58,443 nucleotides of DNA, from the NCBI GenBank assembly GCA_009602725.1, contig WELB01000005.1, forward strand, positions 1,454,359 to 1,512,801, written 5' to 3'. Below, piece by piece: positions 46,977 to 58,359 of the stretch; positions within the stretch are counted from its first letter, which is position 1, and each line of letters begins with the position of its first letter. The position numbers and the translations under genes were made by a program. The notes under the pieces were generated by a model. The model was not told the DNA's origin. It searched no databases and saw nothing but the letters and a program-made list of their open reading frames with translations. Source of the DNA: Spirogloea muscicola (Eukaryota > Streptophyta > Zygnematophyceae > Spirogloeales > Spirogloeaceae).

Positions 46977-48706
46977 CGGCCAGGTGACGCCGGAGGGCGG
47001 CGAGTCCGAGGAGGACGAGGACGGGGAGGAGGGGGAGGAGGGCCCGGCCGAGGACGAGCCGGACGCCGAGGCCGAGGCGGAGGACGGGCATCGGGCGCCC
47101 AGCTTCCATGTCGCGCCCGCTGTCGCGCTCAAGGAGCAGCTCGAGCTCGACAAGGTGCGCCGCTGCAGCCCGCCCCCGGGGCATGGCTTGCCAGGCACTG
47201 CCGAGGCCTGCCGAGGCTAGTCATGCGAACGCCCGCAGCTTTCGCTGGGAGGAGCTGCAGCAGCTAGCGGCGACTGGTCTCGTGGCCAATGGCGTCCGTA
47301 GACGAGCTCCCAGCATGCCCTTGCAGCTGGCAGGCAGACTCTGGCTGGAGTCACTTAGTCATGCGACCAGAACGGGCGAGCAGCACCGGAGCCGCTGCTC
47401 AGTGTCAGGATGTTGCGGGCCTTGGTAGTCGCGCGTCGCGCTCACCAGCACACGTGCGGCGCACACCTGCGCAGGACGACGAGAGCCTGCGCCGGTGGAA
47501 GGAGCAGCTGCTGGGCAGCGTCGGGCAGCTCCACGAAGGTCAGAGAGACGCACACAGCGCTGCCCTGCAGCACGGCCAGGTCGCTCGCAGATCGACAGCC
47601 AAGGGCTTCTGGCTGCCATGGCTTGGCTGCCGCCCGGCTTCTGCTCCAGCCGGTGGAGCCGGCGGTGACAGGTAGCCTGCCCAGCCTGGCCTGCAGGCGC
47701 TGTGGAGCCCGAGGTGGAGTTCCACACGTTGCGCATCCTTGTCGACGGTCGGAAAGACATTGAGCTGCCCCTCCCGAGCAACGGCCCGCCTGACGCAGCC
47801 AAGGAGGCAGCCGCCAAGGCGTCATTTGTGCTGAAGGAGCGGTCCAAGTTCCGGTTGCAGTTTGAATTCCATGTGCGCAAGGAGCTTGTTGTCGGCCTCA
47901 AGTACAACAACACCGTTTGGAAGAAGGGCCTGAGAGGTCGCCACCGTTCTCCAAATAAAGCCTTGCTTGTCTTGCTTCGTCCTCCATAGTACTGACCTTG
48001 ATTGAGCTCCTCAGCTCATGATGCTTCTTCTCGGGACCCTAGCGTTGCACTTCGGTCCCCAGTTGCAGCTCTCATGACGGTGCTAGAGCGACGACGTTGG
48101 GTTGCTGTTGCAGTGGACAGCCACGAGGAGATGCTGGGCGTATTCAGCCCGCAGGAGGCGCAATACACACATGTAACAGAAGAGGAGCTAACTCCTCATG
48201 GGCTGCTTGCACGCGGCACCTACTCGGCCAAAACCACGGTGCGTCTGCCGGCAGCTGTCTTGACCGCCGCCTAATACTTCTATGTCGGTCAGGATGGGGC
48301 AGTCATTGTGGGCTGTCATGCACCTTATGAGTCGTGCACATGTGCATGAGAGTAAGAATTAGATGCGTGGGGATGCGAAACAACTGGGCACCCACAGGAG
48401 AGTTGCATTGCCTCTTGTGCTGACGTGCATTACCTCCTGTCCCACTTGGAATGGCACAGTTGCCTGTGCCTGCGAGCAATTTAGCTGAAGAGGGTGGACT
48501 TAGGCTCTTGTTTGTCACTATGTGTGTGCTCATGATGTAGAAAGCTTTTGCATCAAGTTCTAGGTTTTCAGAGAGCACATGCCGATGCCTTATCGACATC
48601 CTGCTGCTTGATGCAGTTTACGGATGATGATGGGCGGTGTTATTTGTCGTACCTCTACACGTTCAAGATCAAGAAGCAGTGGCCCGAGGAAGCACCCGCC
48701 TCTTAG
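46951..48706 (+). CDS. Rho/ROP GDP-dissociation inhibitor (5' partial)
   Basis: Cytosolic RhoGDI, which extracts prenylated ROP GTPases from membranes and keeps them inactive. Exons: about 46951-47154 (start lost in the gap), 47475-47538, 47697-47936, 48114-48238, 48617-48706 (TAG). An acidic N-terminal arm (GGESEEDEDGEEGEEGPAED) precedes the regulatory helix (LRRWKEQLLGSV). The immunoglobulin-like fold is diagnostic: LKERSKFRLQFEFHVRKELV, VGLKYNNTVWKKGL, EEMLGVFSPQEAQYTHVTEE, GLLARGTYSAKTT, FTDDDGRCYLSYLYTFKIKK. ROP GTPases and their GDIs set polar growth in streptophytes; this is family knowledge. The acidic arm is longer and more biased than in animal RhoGDI. Confidence 0.93.
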
Positions 48707-49318
48707 TTTCCTTAGGTTCCGGGCCCCACTTTGGCTTCCCCTTCTTGCGTCAGTGTCAGGCTCCTTTGCACTGTCACTGTGTCAGCATCTTAGAGTCCAT
48801 AGAGAATCTTGAGTGCAGGCACTCACTTGAGAACAATCCCTCACTTCTGTTCCCTGCTTGCACCATCATCAATGCCTGTAGCTATCTGACAGCTTAGTTG
48901 TCAAGTTTGCCAGTTAGCAGGTGCAGAGCAGGTGCTCGGCAAACCTGTCGCTGCAATCAGGAGGTACACAAGGAACACTGCTGTGTACTGGGAGAGCACT
49001 TGTAGACATTGATCCGCAGGGACTGCAGTTGCTCAGGGATGACAGGAGAACTTCAAAGATTCTGCTGATAATGGTGTTTCGAGTTGGAAGAACACTGAAA
49101 GAATGTATCGAACTCACTGTTTCTGCCAAAAGAACGGGGCATAACGTGGCCAATTGTGTCTCGGAAATGTCAATATGAATGAATTGATTGCCTGCTTTGT
49201 GGCAGCAAGGAGCCAACTAATTGGTCATTCATAGACCTGTACAAATTATTTCTGAGGGTGGCAGCTGCATATGAGGAGGTGGTCCTGCTGGGAGGTAGTC
49301 TGCAACGCAACTGAGCTT
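48707..49318. other. RhoGDI and TBL 3' flanks, no gene seen
   Basis: Sequence between two convergent genes. It should hold both 3' UTRs. No exon or repeat copy was recognised. Confidence 0.5.
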
Positions 49319-51301
49319 TCACAGGCTTGGCTCGTGCTGCAGCATGTTGTACACAATCTGCATCCATATGTCAGTGACGCCTGCAAAAGTCATCATGTGC
49401 ACACGCTCGGTGAGGATGGTCAACAGTTGGAGTAAGTGCGAGTGAGGCATGTGAACAAGTACATCATCTACTTTCTACCAGCCTCGTCGTGAGGAGCCAC
49501 AACCGCAGGCATGTAGATTGCACCAAGAAGTGTGAACGCCCTGGATCTAGTGACCTGTCAGTTTAGGAGTCAAGGAGTGGGCTATGCAGTTGCTCAAGGA
49601 GACTGCCTAGCGAGCAACAGGGGACAGACACCTGCAGGGCACCAGTGCGTGCAATCGTCCTGCTGGCCACGGGGCAGGCGGCCGCCCTTGACACCCCAGT
49701 TTGCAACATGCGAGTCCGGACGGTACAATGAGAGGTACGTGATGTCAGCGAGGCGCAGTATGGAGCCGCTCTTGGTGACCTCCTTCTGGAGTGCCAGCAA
49801 CTTCTGCAAGCCGGCAATCTTCCAGAATGCCGCAGTCTGCAAGCATGGCGCGCACCACGACAGTCAGTAATTAAGCTACTGAATTTTGATGTCATGATGC
49901 TACTCTACACAAACAAATGACCTGCTATGTGGCAAGTCACAAGCTTGACTCCGGTAGTCAGCAATTGTATTGTCAACATCAGCACACTTTTATACATGAC
50001 TGCTGTGCGAGGGTTGAGGGTCGTGCCTGCTTGCCGTTGAGCGGCTCACTGCGCTCGCACACAGAGCCCTTGGCGCTGTAGGCACCAGCGAGGCCGCGGT
50101 GCGAAGGCGAGACGCTGAGCAGGATGGGCACGCCCCGGAACCGCTTGGCCGTCAGGTACGCCTTCACAGTGTTCAGCGCCATGCTGTACGCGGTGAGGCT
50201 ATCGAGCTTGGGCCGGTAGTGCCGCTTGACGTAGTACCGCACGTACGGCGCCGGCAGGAACCAGTTCGACGCCTGGAAGATCATGACGCTGGCACGCGGG
50301 ACGAAGAAGGTCCAGAGGGAGTCGGGCCGTGTGACGTCAGTGGCTGCCGTGACCGAGGCCGGGTGCGAGAGCTGCTGCGTGAGAAAGTTGGAGAAGACTG
50401 ACACCACGCGCATGTTGTACTTCTTGCTCTGCGCGCGGCGACGGACAGGACGCGCATCAGCTTCCGCCTCCGCGAAGATCATTAGACAGTCACACCCAGC
50501 AACAGCACGCCATCAGGTGTGTGCGAGTCGCCCACCGCTCACCATCACGCCGCTGTAGGAGTGGCCGTTGATGCTCCCGGTGAACACAGTGAGGGGCACG
50601 TGGGCGTTCACCATGCACACCAGCGATGTGCTGAAGTCCTTGGACACCGAGTCGCCAACGACCACGATCAGCTGCCACGCAGGAGGGCCGCCACTCATTG
50701 TGTTATTTATGCGTAAGACCACTAGTTAAGAGACAGGATGTTTTTCAGCAAAAATCAATAGTTTCGATTAATCCAACAATAATTGCTTAGAAATACGCCA
50801 AGTGCAGCCAAGCGCCAAGTCACGCAGCCTTCCCCGGTCATGCCAGCGCCATGAAAGGCCAGCCGGCAGCACCACGGGCTCCGCAGGAGCATACCTTGTT
50901 GCGCATGCGCTCCGCGAATGCAACGGGATTGAACTGCGACAGCTCGCACTTGGTGGGCTGCGCAGGCACGGCGCACCACGAGCAGCCGTCAGCGACGAAG
51001 CGAGAGCTGCAGCGCAGGCGCTTTGCGCCGAATCCAGCGCCAATGGAAGCGGGCGAAGCTGTTCCGCTTGTTGAGCGATCGCTGGTGGGCGCCCAGCAGA
51101 CCTGCCACTCCTGGCGCTGGTACTGCGTGTCGGGGCGGCCATGGCGGTCGCAGTTCTCGGTGCTGCGCACGAAGGGGCAGGTGAAGCCCGTATAGAGTGG
51201 CCGCGCGGACGTGGCCCGCCACTCGCCGGCCGTGTAGTCGCACAGCGCCGCGCCCGCGGCGGCGGCGCCTGCCGGCAGCGCCAGCAGCGCCGCCAGGAGC
51301 G
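49319..51301 (-). CDS. trichome birefringence-like (TBL/PMR5, DUF231) protein (5' partial)
   Basis: Golgi-lumen polysaccharide O-acetyltransferase family. Exons: about 50895-51301 (start lost at the N, 51302), 50543-50671, 50027-50428, 49632-49836, 49319-49380 (TGA), in phase. A signal-like hydrophobic run (LLAALLALPAGAAAAGAALC) begins the readable part. The PMR5N region has LYTGFTCPFVRSTENCDRHG, RPDTQYQRQEW and FNPVAFAERMRNK. The catalytic GDS motif is in LIVVVGDSVSKDF and the DxxH motif in DDCTHWCPAGVTDIWMQIVY; both are intact. CERSEPL matches the conserved Cys-Glu-Pro block. The intron after NGKQ starts with GC. Substrate (xylan, pectin or other) cannot be told. Confidence 0.93.
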
Positions 51302-51302
51302 N
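51302..51302. other. single-N gap, probable hidden large gap
   Basis: The N separates the 5' end of TBL from AT-rich sequence that leads into a TTI1 exon. Both genes lose sequence here: TBL has no start codon and TTI1 has no exons after 51500. More than one base must be missing, or two unrelated pieces are joined. Confidence 0.75.
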
Positions 51303-51499
51303 ATCCTTCACTTACTTGACTACACATAAAAGTAATGAGATCTGCTGCAAAAACCTCACCCAGGTCCTATACGTGCCATGTGACACAACCAACCGAGGCC
51401 CCAACAATGCTGTTCTTTGCAGCTGGAGCACAGTGGAGCTCTGACGACCTCCAGTAAGCAGGAGCCCACTGCTTGCGTCGAGGAGTGGAGGAGCATCAC

Positions 51500-51929
51500 C
51501 TGAAGGAGCAGAGAGAAGAGGTGGCCGACAGCCGGCGCCATCGCTTCGGTTCGCAGCGCCTCACTGGGGCAGGTCGACAGCTCTGCCGCCTCCCGGCCGC
51601 TCTGTGCAGGTGCTCTGCCACTTTCTGGCGCCGGACAGTGGCACGCCAGCCGCGAGAGCAGCAGGCGCGTGCATCTCACTGCTCGGAGCCGGATCTCTTC
51701 GCTGGCAGCCTCCCTGGGGAGCAACGCCAGCGTGGCGAGGGCGCGCAGGAGCGTTGCGAGCTGGTGGCCGGACTGAGCGCCGCAGCGGCCGAGGAGAATC
51801 TCCAGCGCGTGGAGGGCCTCTTCGACGACCGAGTCTCCAACCCCGGAGATCTCTGGCACGGTGCCTTTGGCGGTGCGCCGGGACGCCCCCGCTTGCATCA
51901 CAAGGAGGTGGAGAGGAAACAGGACGTAG
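51500..51929 (-). CDS. TTI1: TTI1 (TELO2-interacting protein 1) single exon, gene fragment
   Basis: TTI1 is the HEAT-repeat partner of TEL2/TTI2 that helps mature TOR, ATM and ATR kinases. One exon is readable, from a CGCTTGCAG acceptor at 51930 to a GTGATG donor below 51500. It contains SYVLFPLHLLV (the exon opens at YVLFPL), then VVEEALHALEILLGRC, QLATLLRALATLALLPREAA, SEEIRLRAVRCTRLLLSRL and APAVGHLFSLLLQ. These match the plant TTI1 order from memory. The N-terminal exons are not found in the 300 bases before VTA1 and the 3' exons stop at the N at 51302. It is therefore incomplete on both sides in this assembly. Whether the genomic gene is intact cannot be judged. Confidence 0.7.
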
Positions 51930-51999
51930 CTGCAAGCGCAAAGGTAGTGATTAGATTGTGAGATTCTTGTGGCGGCGTGATGACGATTACAGACGATTA

Positions 52000-52195
52000 G
52001 GGTTTCTGTGCTCAATACAAGGTGCGGCGGCCAGGTTAGGTCACTCAAATTTTCATCCATGTGTCAGAGGTTTACGCTTCGAGCTCCAGAATCAGGCTTG
52101 CATCACAACCTGCACCTTCGACGCCGCTCCGTCTGCTGGTAAAACAGCTGACTTCGAGCTCAACCCTAACCCCTAGACCTAAACCCTGAAGTCCT
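52000..52195 (-). promoter_or_regulatory. telo-box and telomere-like motifs
   Basis: On the minus strand AGAAACCCTAATCG (near 52005) contains the plant telo-box AAACCCTAA, an element common upstream of growth-related genes. About 150 bases away lies CAACCCTAACCCCTAGACCT then AAACCCTGAA. They sit between the divergent TTI1 and VTA1 genes. Confidence 0.5.
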
Positions 52196-52309
52196 AAGCT
52201 ATTGGCCTTGGGCAAAAGCGAGGGAGGAGTCACGGCGCCTCTCAGTGCTTACTCCATGCAGGCCCGCAGGCCCGACTGCGGGAGCTCCCGCAGGGCCGCC
52301 GCCAGGCCG

Positions 52310-52420
52310 CCGCCGCCGCCACCGCGGAACGTGCTCTGCCTGGCCTCGTCGTCCGCCCCCTCGCCGTCGACACCGCCGCCGCCACCGCCGCCGTCGCCGC
52401 CGGCAGCTTCGCCGTGACGG
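52310..52420. repeat. (GCC)n-rich tract before VTA1
   Basis: CCGCCGCCGCCGCCACCGCG and CACCGCCGCCGCCACCGCCG-type runs precede the first supported VTA1 exon. Confidence 0.75.
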
Positions 52421-52446
52421 GCGCCGGGCGCTGCGGTGCGCGCGCA

Positions 52447-54366
52447 GGCCGGCTGTACGCGCTGGAGGATGGGATGCGCATCGACCCGCGGACGCGCACC
52501 AAGGACACCGGCGCGCTCCTCCGCTCCCTCGTCGCCCAGCTCGAGAAGGTGCGCTGCCGCCGCCATGGCCGGCCCCAGGCCACGACGGCTGGGCTCGACG
52601 CCGTGGCGAGGGCCTGCACCGGCGGCTCGACGTTTGTGGGTGGCCGTGGCTCAGCGGCCAGCGGCAGCCCAACTCGCCGGCCCGCGCAGCGCGCGGCGAG
52701 GACTGGCAACGTCCGTCGAGGCTGTGCCGGAGCGACTCACGGAGGCTGCGCTTCTCCTGCCGCGTGTGCGTGCGCTGCGTGCGGGGCGGCCAGGACAAGA
52801 AGGCAGTGAAGCTGGGCGGCGACGACGGCAAGTACATGCAGGGCTTTGCGGAGCAGGTCTTCGCCAAGGCCGACAAGCAGGACCGCGACGGCCGCGCCGA
52901 CCTGTGCGGCGCTCCCCCTCCCGCCCTCGCTTTGGTGGTGTTGCTGGCTCAGTTGCCGAACTATGGCAACGGACTCCAGCGCTCAATTCTCCTCACTGAC
53001 ATAGTCCAGCTGCCAGCTATCCTGACTGTGAGAGTTAACTAAGTAACTAGTAACTAAACTGATAACTGATGCAGCTAGCTAGCTGGCATCTGGTTGCAGG
53101 ACCACCGCCAAGACATTCAAGGCGGCCAGCACCTTCATGGAAGTGCTGCGACAGTTCGGGCCGCTCTCCCCCGAAGTTCGTTGTCCTCCCTTCCTCGCCG
53201 CGTTCGCCATTGCCGTCCAAGGCCAGAGTAGCCGCACTCAGTGATGAGGCACATTGGGCTTGTGACTCTGCTGCAGATTGAGCAGAAGCGCAAGTACGCC
53301 GTGTGGAAGGCGGCGGACATCTTCAAGGCCATCAGCGAGGGCCGGCAGCCGGTCGCAGGGCCGCCGCCGCTGGCGGACGGCATCGACGATGCCACGCTCC
53401 TCTCTGAGCTGGTCAGTCGCATGCTCTTCGCCCTCGCCAAGCGCTCTTCTGTCAGCAGCACTGCCGACTAAAGACTGAGCTTGCAGTGCTGTGTGACGTC
53501 CGCAGGGGCTGCCGCCAGACACACTTGCACAGCCGGTTCAGCCGCCAGGCGGCAGCCTTGAGCGAGCAGGCGATGCGCGGGCACCAGACCCAACTCGGGC
53601 GCAGCCGCCGACAGCCGACGAGCCGCCTGCGATCAGACCGCAAGCGATGCTGCGGCCTGGCACGCCGCCGGGAGGCGACGACATCGACCTGCCATCAGCA
53701 CCGACGTTCGCTCGACAGCCTCCTAGCCATGCACCCCTGCACCTTCCACCATACGGCCACAACCTGCAGCCACCGCCGGGCTCCATGGACCACGCCACAC
53801 AGCCTTCCTCGCAGCAACAGACAACGCCTTCTCCAGCAGCGTCGTCGTTGCACCTGTCATCCTACGCACGGCCATCGTCGACGGTTTCCCCGCCACCGAC
53901 CTCTTTCTATCCTCCCGCGGGGTTCCCCATGGGCGGCTACCCGAGCTTTGCTCAGTCTCCCCACTCTCCTTCACCACCGCCACCGTCAGCCTTCCAGCCA
54001 TCAGCACCGGGGTACCCAGAGTCGCAGTCGTTGTCGTTCTCCTACCTTGCCCAGAGCCCGCAAGGCACCTCCGCAAGCCAGATGAGCAGCTCGTCCCCTG
54101 CTGCGGCTTCTCTGCACTTGCGGCCTGCCAGCATGCCAACGACGGCTGCGAGAGTGGCCGCCGGAGCACCGATGCACGCCAATGGTGGCACCGGTGGCCT
54201 GCCGCCTATTGCAGCATACGACAGCTCATATCAGCCGCCCCCAGAGAAGGTGGTGGATGCGCACAAGGCTGCTAGGTTTGCAGTGAGCGCGCTCGCCTTT
54301 GATGACATCCCCACTGCCGTGGCATACTTGCAGCAGTCCTTGGAGCTGCTAACCAGGCCCACGTAG
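52447..54366 (+). CDS. VTA1: VTA1/LIP5 ESCRT regulator (first exon unresolved)
   Basis: Cofactor that activates the VPS4 ATPase in multivesicular-body sorting. Exons: 52447-52548, 52794-52913, 53100-53175, 53277-53411, 53506-54366 (TAG), in phase. The N-terminal Vta1 domain reads RLYALEDGMRIDPRTRTKDT, LLRSLVAQLEK, YMQGFAEQVFAKADKQDRDG, TAKTFKAASTFMEVLRQFGP and EQKRKYAVWKAADIFKAISE. A long Pro/Ser/Gln-rich linker covers most of the last exon. The C-terminal VPS4-binding helices are KVVDAHKAARFAVSALAFDD and IPTAVAYLQQSLELL. The exon before 52447 should encode roughly 40 residues ending near ...YYC; the upstream GC-rich sequence (52250-52446) shows no such match, so the start is unknown. A spliced start elsewhere or collapsed repeat sequence would explain this. 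Confidence 0.92.
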
Positions 54367-54911
54367 TAGCAGTACTTTGACATGTAGCAGCTGCTGCAGC
54401 AGTCAAGTCTTTACTCTGCAATGCACTGAGCAGGCAGACACAAAATGTGTCTGCTTGTTGCATCATGTACAGCGATATTGATATTCTAATAAGCCTGATC
54501 ATTTAGCCATTGATGGCCAAGACGTGAGAGATTGGCGGCAACAGGCAAATTGCCAAATTCATTCTCAAGTGCTAGATAAATTCATTCTCAAGTGCTAGAT
54601 TGAGCTCCCTGTTTAGAATGCTTGAAGGTCAGTTCAGTGACACTTCCCTGAAGAAGCAGCACTACCTTATGTCATATCAAAGATGTGCAGAATTCTAGGG
54701 AGGCAATCGGGTCAAATTGCATGCACTACCAGCTTCAAGACCTCAGTGAGCCTTCCATGCAAGTCGTAGCATGCAGGCAGTGTGATCAATGGCTATTATT
54801 AAGTCAATGTAGCTGGCTGCGGCAACCAGTGGCAGAAGCTTAGGTGCACAAGCGTCAGAAAGAATGGACAACTTTCCACTTTGACCTTGCAATTAGCCTA
54901 GTTGAGCTGCA
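54367..54911. other. VTA1 and PheRS 3' flanks with a 23-bp tandem duplication
   Basis: Between convergent genes. AAATTCATTCTCAAGTGCTA followed by GAT is present twice in perfect tandem at 54555-54577 and 54578-54600. No gene was seen. Confidence 0.7.
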
Positions 54912-57900
54912 CTACCTCAAGGAAATCTTCAATCTCTCTGCAGCCTCCTCTCGAACTTTGTCCTACAGCAGTCAAAGCGGGTCATCAACAAGATGCAAGT
55001 GCAAGTAATTTGAGAGAGAGAGATGCACGCAAGTAAGTGGCCCTAGGAGTTAGTTGAGGGGCTCTCACAATGTCCGATCTTGCAAACGAATCACCTTCTG
55101 GAAGTCCTCACCTGCATTGCATTGACCTCCTCGTCGGTGAGAGAGCGCTCCATGGATCTGTAGGTTATCCTGTAGCAATGGCTTGTCATGCCCTTCTTGT
55201 TTGTGAAGTCATCAATCAGCTTCACCTGCGAGAGGAAATCATATGTTACACATGAGCCCACCAGAGACCACCAATAGATGCTGCAGGCAGTATATACAAT
55301 ACACTTGAAAGCAGAATGTGGAGAGCAACAGTTAGACAGTTTGACAACAGCGCAGCTTGTACTAGTGTCAGATGACGTCACCTGCTCAACAAGATCGCCA
55401 GCGACACCCCTGACAACCTCGCAGAGATTGTTTTCAGTAAAGGCATCACTTATCCAGAAGCTCATATCCTTGTAACAGGGTGGGTACTGCGTCGAGACGA
55501 GCAAGCGGGACAAATCAGGAGCTACCAGGTCCACTTGAGTGGCAATTGCATTCTGTGATGCAGGCACTGACCACATTCTTCAGATGCCAGCGCACGCAAG
55601 AGTGGGGTGCATGGCTATCTTATTGGCATCATTGACATCATGTTGCTTGACTGTGTCACTTCATGGTTACGTATGCTTGACCTGCTAATTACTTCATTTT
55701 CATCACGACCACTTGTGAGGCAGTGTATGCAGTCGGCCGATGCAGGTCTAAATTTAAAAGAGACTCCTATCACACTCTGAGGCGCTATGTAGATGAAGCG
55801 GAACTGCTTATGGACCTCAGCTGAGGCTGCATGTGAAACCGTATGATCATTTAATCTTTTGAGCATAATTTTCAAGGATCTATGCGACCTGCGACTTGGC
55901 CACTTCAAGAGTTGACCAACTTCATCAGTGCTATGATACATCATTAAGCATGCGTTTCTCTCCTAGAAGTGGGAAGCGGACCTTGGAAAAAGGCTTGAAC
56001 TTGGAGACTGCTTGTCCAACCTTGAACTGTGCAAGCAAGGAGATGAGGCAGCCAGTTTAGAACATGTAAGAAAGGGCAGGGATTAGACATTCAAGCCTGC
56101 GTGAACCCTTATCTTGTGATTTCTTTTGAGCTCTGGATATGCAAGACAAACAGCGCATGCATACCTGGCTTGTGAAACGCTTATCATTTGACCAGAACAG
56201 ACGAATATCTGGAATGTCAAAGAGAACCATGGCCAGTCTCTCCAAGCCAAGCCCAAACGCCCACGCGATCTCATCATTCCTGCCACAGTTGGCCATAATA
56301 GCCTGCTCTGTAACCCCACATCCAAGAACTTCCAGCCACTCTCCCTGTGAGCAAAGTAAGCGAGCCAGGAACATAAGATCTACATGTATCATGACCTCAA
56401 GAGTCTTCATGTCTATACTTCCAGACTCCAGATTTGTGATACCAATTCACAGAAGATTGACTACTTCTGCCTATAGGGCATATTGCCAAAACCTCCAGTG
56501 TATGCTAAGACCATATATCTCCTCTTGCAAGTGACCTAGACACGTGCATAATGCCAAACCTCCTTCTATAAACGAAGACCATATGCCTCCTTTGGCAAGT
56601 GACCCAGGTACACAACTTTTTTGTGAAAGCAAGTCAAAGCATGACGCCAACTGACGCCAACATCCATACCTGGAAGAAAATCTCAAGCTCATACGAAGGA
56701 TTTGTGAATGGAAAGTAACAATCTACCCACCGAAGCTCCACATCACCTGCAATGGGAAAGACATCAATCAGTGCTGCCTGGTGCAGCCCTCTAGTACAGG
56801 CCAGTAGCCAGACCAGCAACTGCTCCACTCGAAACAGGGTCAAAGGATTTGGGTTTGAAACGCTTAGGCTTACACAATCAGGCACCACTCTACACTGTAA
56901 CATTGACAATTTGATTGCATATATCTTTGCTCTGACTGTCCTTTAAAGGTCGCTGTAATCCATTCCACTCCTCAGCCAGATTCCCAATTGCCTTGAATAT
57001 ATGCGAACTCACAGAGCAAGCAGGAACAGACGATGTAAGATTAAGAAGCTATAAGGAAGAAAATTCGCAATGGCAATATGTGTATACCAAAGAGATGTAA
57101 AGCGAGTCCCTCAAGGGTCCGCTTGAGGTCGGCCGAGGCCATTGCAACCGCTTCTCCACCATCTGCACTCCACTCGTCTGATTTGCGTACACGGAAACCC
57201 TCCATCTGCATACATGAATGCATTAGCTATGACTTCTACAAGCTGCTCCCTGATAGCGAAATAATAATATATGATAGTATCCCACAAGTGTTGCTACAGA
57301 GAGGGTTTACACCAGAGACTAACACTGACTTGATGAAACACAGGGTAATGGGTAGCATCAATCGCATCCCGGCGGTAAACGTCTCCAGTGATCAGGAAGT
57401 TCGTGTGGCCCTCTCGAAGCATCTGGGTCTGATGAGCACTGGTGTGGCAGCGCAGGACTGTGTCCTTGCTGACATAGTATGTGTCATTGTAGCTCCTGCT
57501 GACGTGATCCTCAGGCACAAGCACCTCATCAAAGTTCTGCAACGAGATATTGCAGGTATTGCATTCATAAGTAAGGACCATCAAAAAGTACATTTGCACA
57601 AACCCCACAATTCTGTACAGAATGAGCTTGCCATGCAGCTAAGTGCACTTTGCCAAGCTGCCGTTGGGTCCAGCAACTTACATACCGCCTTGACCGAGAC
57701 AAGCGGGCTGAGGTTGTCGAACTTGAGATACTTGCCCGGGAACGCCTCGTCGAAGTACCGATAAATCTCATTTTTGAGGATAGCCAGCGGGTGGTCCTCC
57801 CGGTGGTGCAGCTGCATGCCTATCTTGGAGAAGATGGTGTCCGAGACGTTGTTGGCAGGATCCTCCTCCCGCACGACCTCTGTATGCAAAGGGAAAAGCC

Positions 57901-58359
57901 TTTCACTAAGCCAAGCGACCAACAAGCAATCCGCTTTCAAGCGACCGTTTGACGAGCAACTGACCTGAGCTAATGTGCTACTCCAAGCTGAGCACCAAGT
58001 GCCGCCTCAGCCAATGTGGCCGGCAGTGGCCTGTGAGCTCGAATGTAGTCAGCGGCTTGTGCTAGTTGGAGGATCTCACCGTCTCGGGATAGTGTCACTG
58101 CGGCAGGGGCGGCCGTGGCTGCCGAGGCGTGCGCGGCCTGCTGCACGAAGCTCCGCCTCGGCGCTGTCCGGAGGAATCGAGCTCCGGCCGCATGGGGCAG
58201 AGAACTGTTAAGGCGCCGAAGTGTAGGTTGCAGTGACAGCGCGGGCCTCCCGGCGGCCGCGGCGGCGGCGGCGGCGGCGCCAGCGCCAAGGATGCGGTCG
58301 CGACGCCAGTTCCGGGGGCCGGCTCCGGCCAGCAGCTCTCGCGCCCGGCAGGCCGCCAT
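54912..58359 (-). CDS. organellar phenylalanyl-tRNA synthetase (monomeric type)
   Basis: Charges tRNA-Phe in mitochondria and/or plastids. Ten exons in unbroken phase: 58080-58359 (ATG), 57686-57879, 57330-57536, 57088-57205, 56670-56746, 56165-56344, 55982-56026, 55382-55486, 55112-55225, 54912-54962 (TAG); 456 residues, normal for the FARS2 type. The first ~90 residues are Arg/Ala/Ser-rich with few acids, a likely transit peptide. Class II core: [106 protein letters not shown] and motif 3 [20 protein letters not shown]. The C-terminal FDX-ACB anticodon-binding domain has [16 protein letters not shown] and [20 protein letters not shown]. It keeps all expected catalytic blocks. Its GCC-rich first exon lies near the window end. 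Confidence 0.97.
56480..56620. repeat. imperfect 69-bp direct repeat in a PheRS intron
   Basis: GCCAAAACCTCC, AAGACCATATATCTCCTC and GCAAGTGACCTAG at about 56484 recur at about 56553 as GCCAAACCTCC, AAGACCATATGCCTCCT and GCAAGTGACCCAG. It lies inside the intron 56345-56669. Confidence 0.7.
58258..58281. repeat. (GGC)n tract in PheRS first exon
   Basis: A CGGCGG run encodes the Ala stretch of the predicted transit peptide, in line with the 5'-end trinucleotide pattern of this window. Confidence 0.8.
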
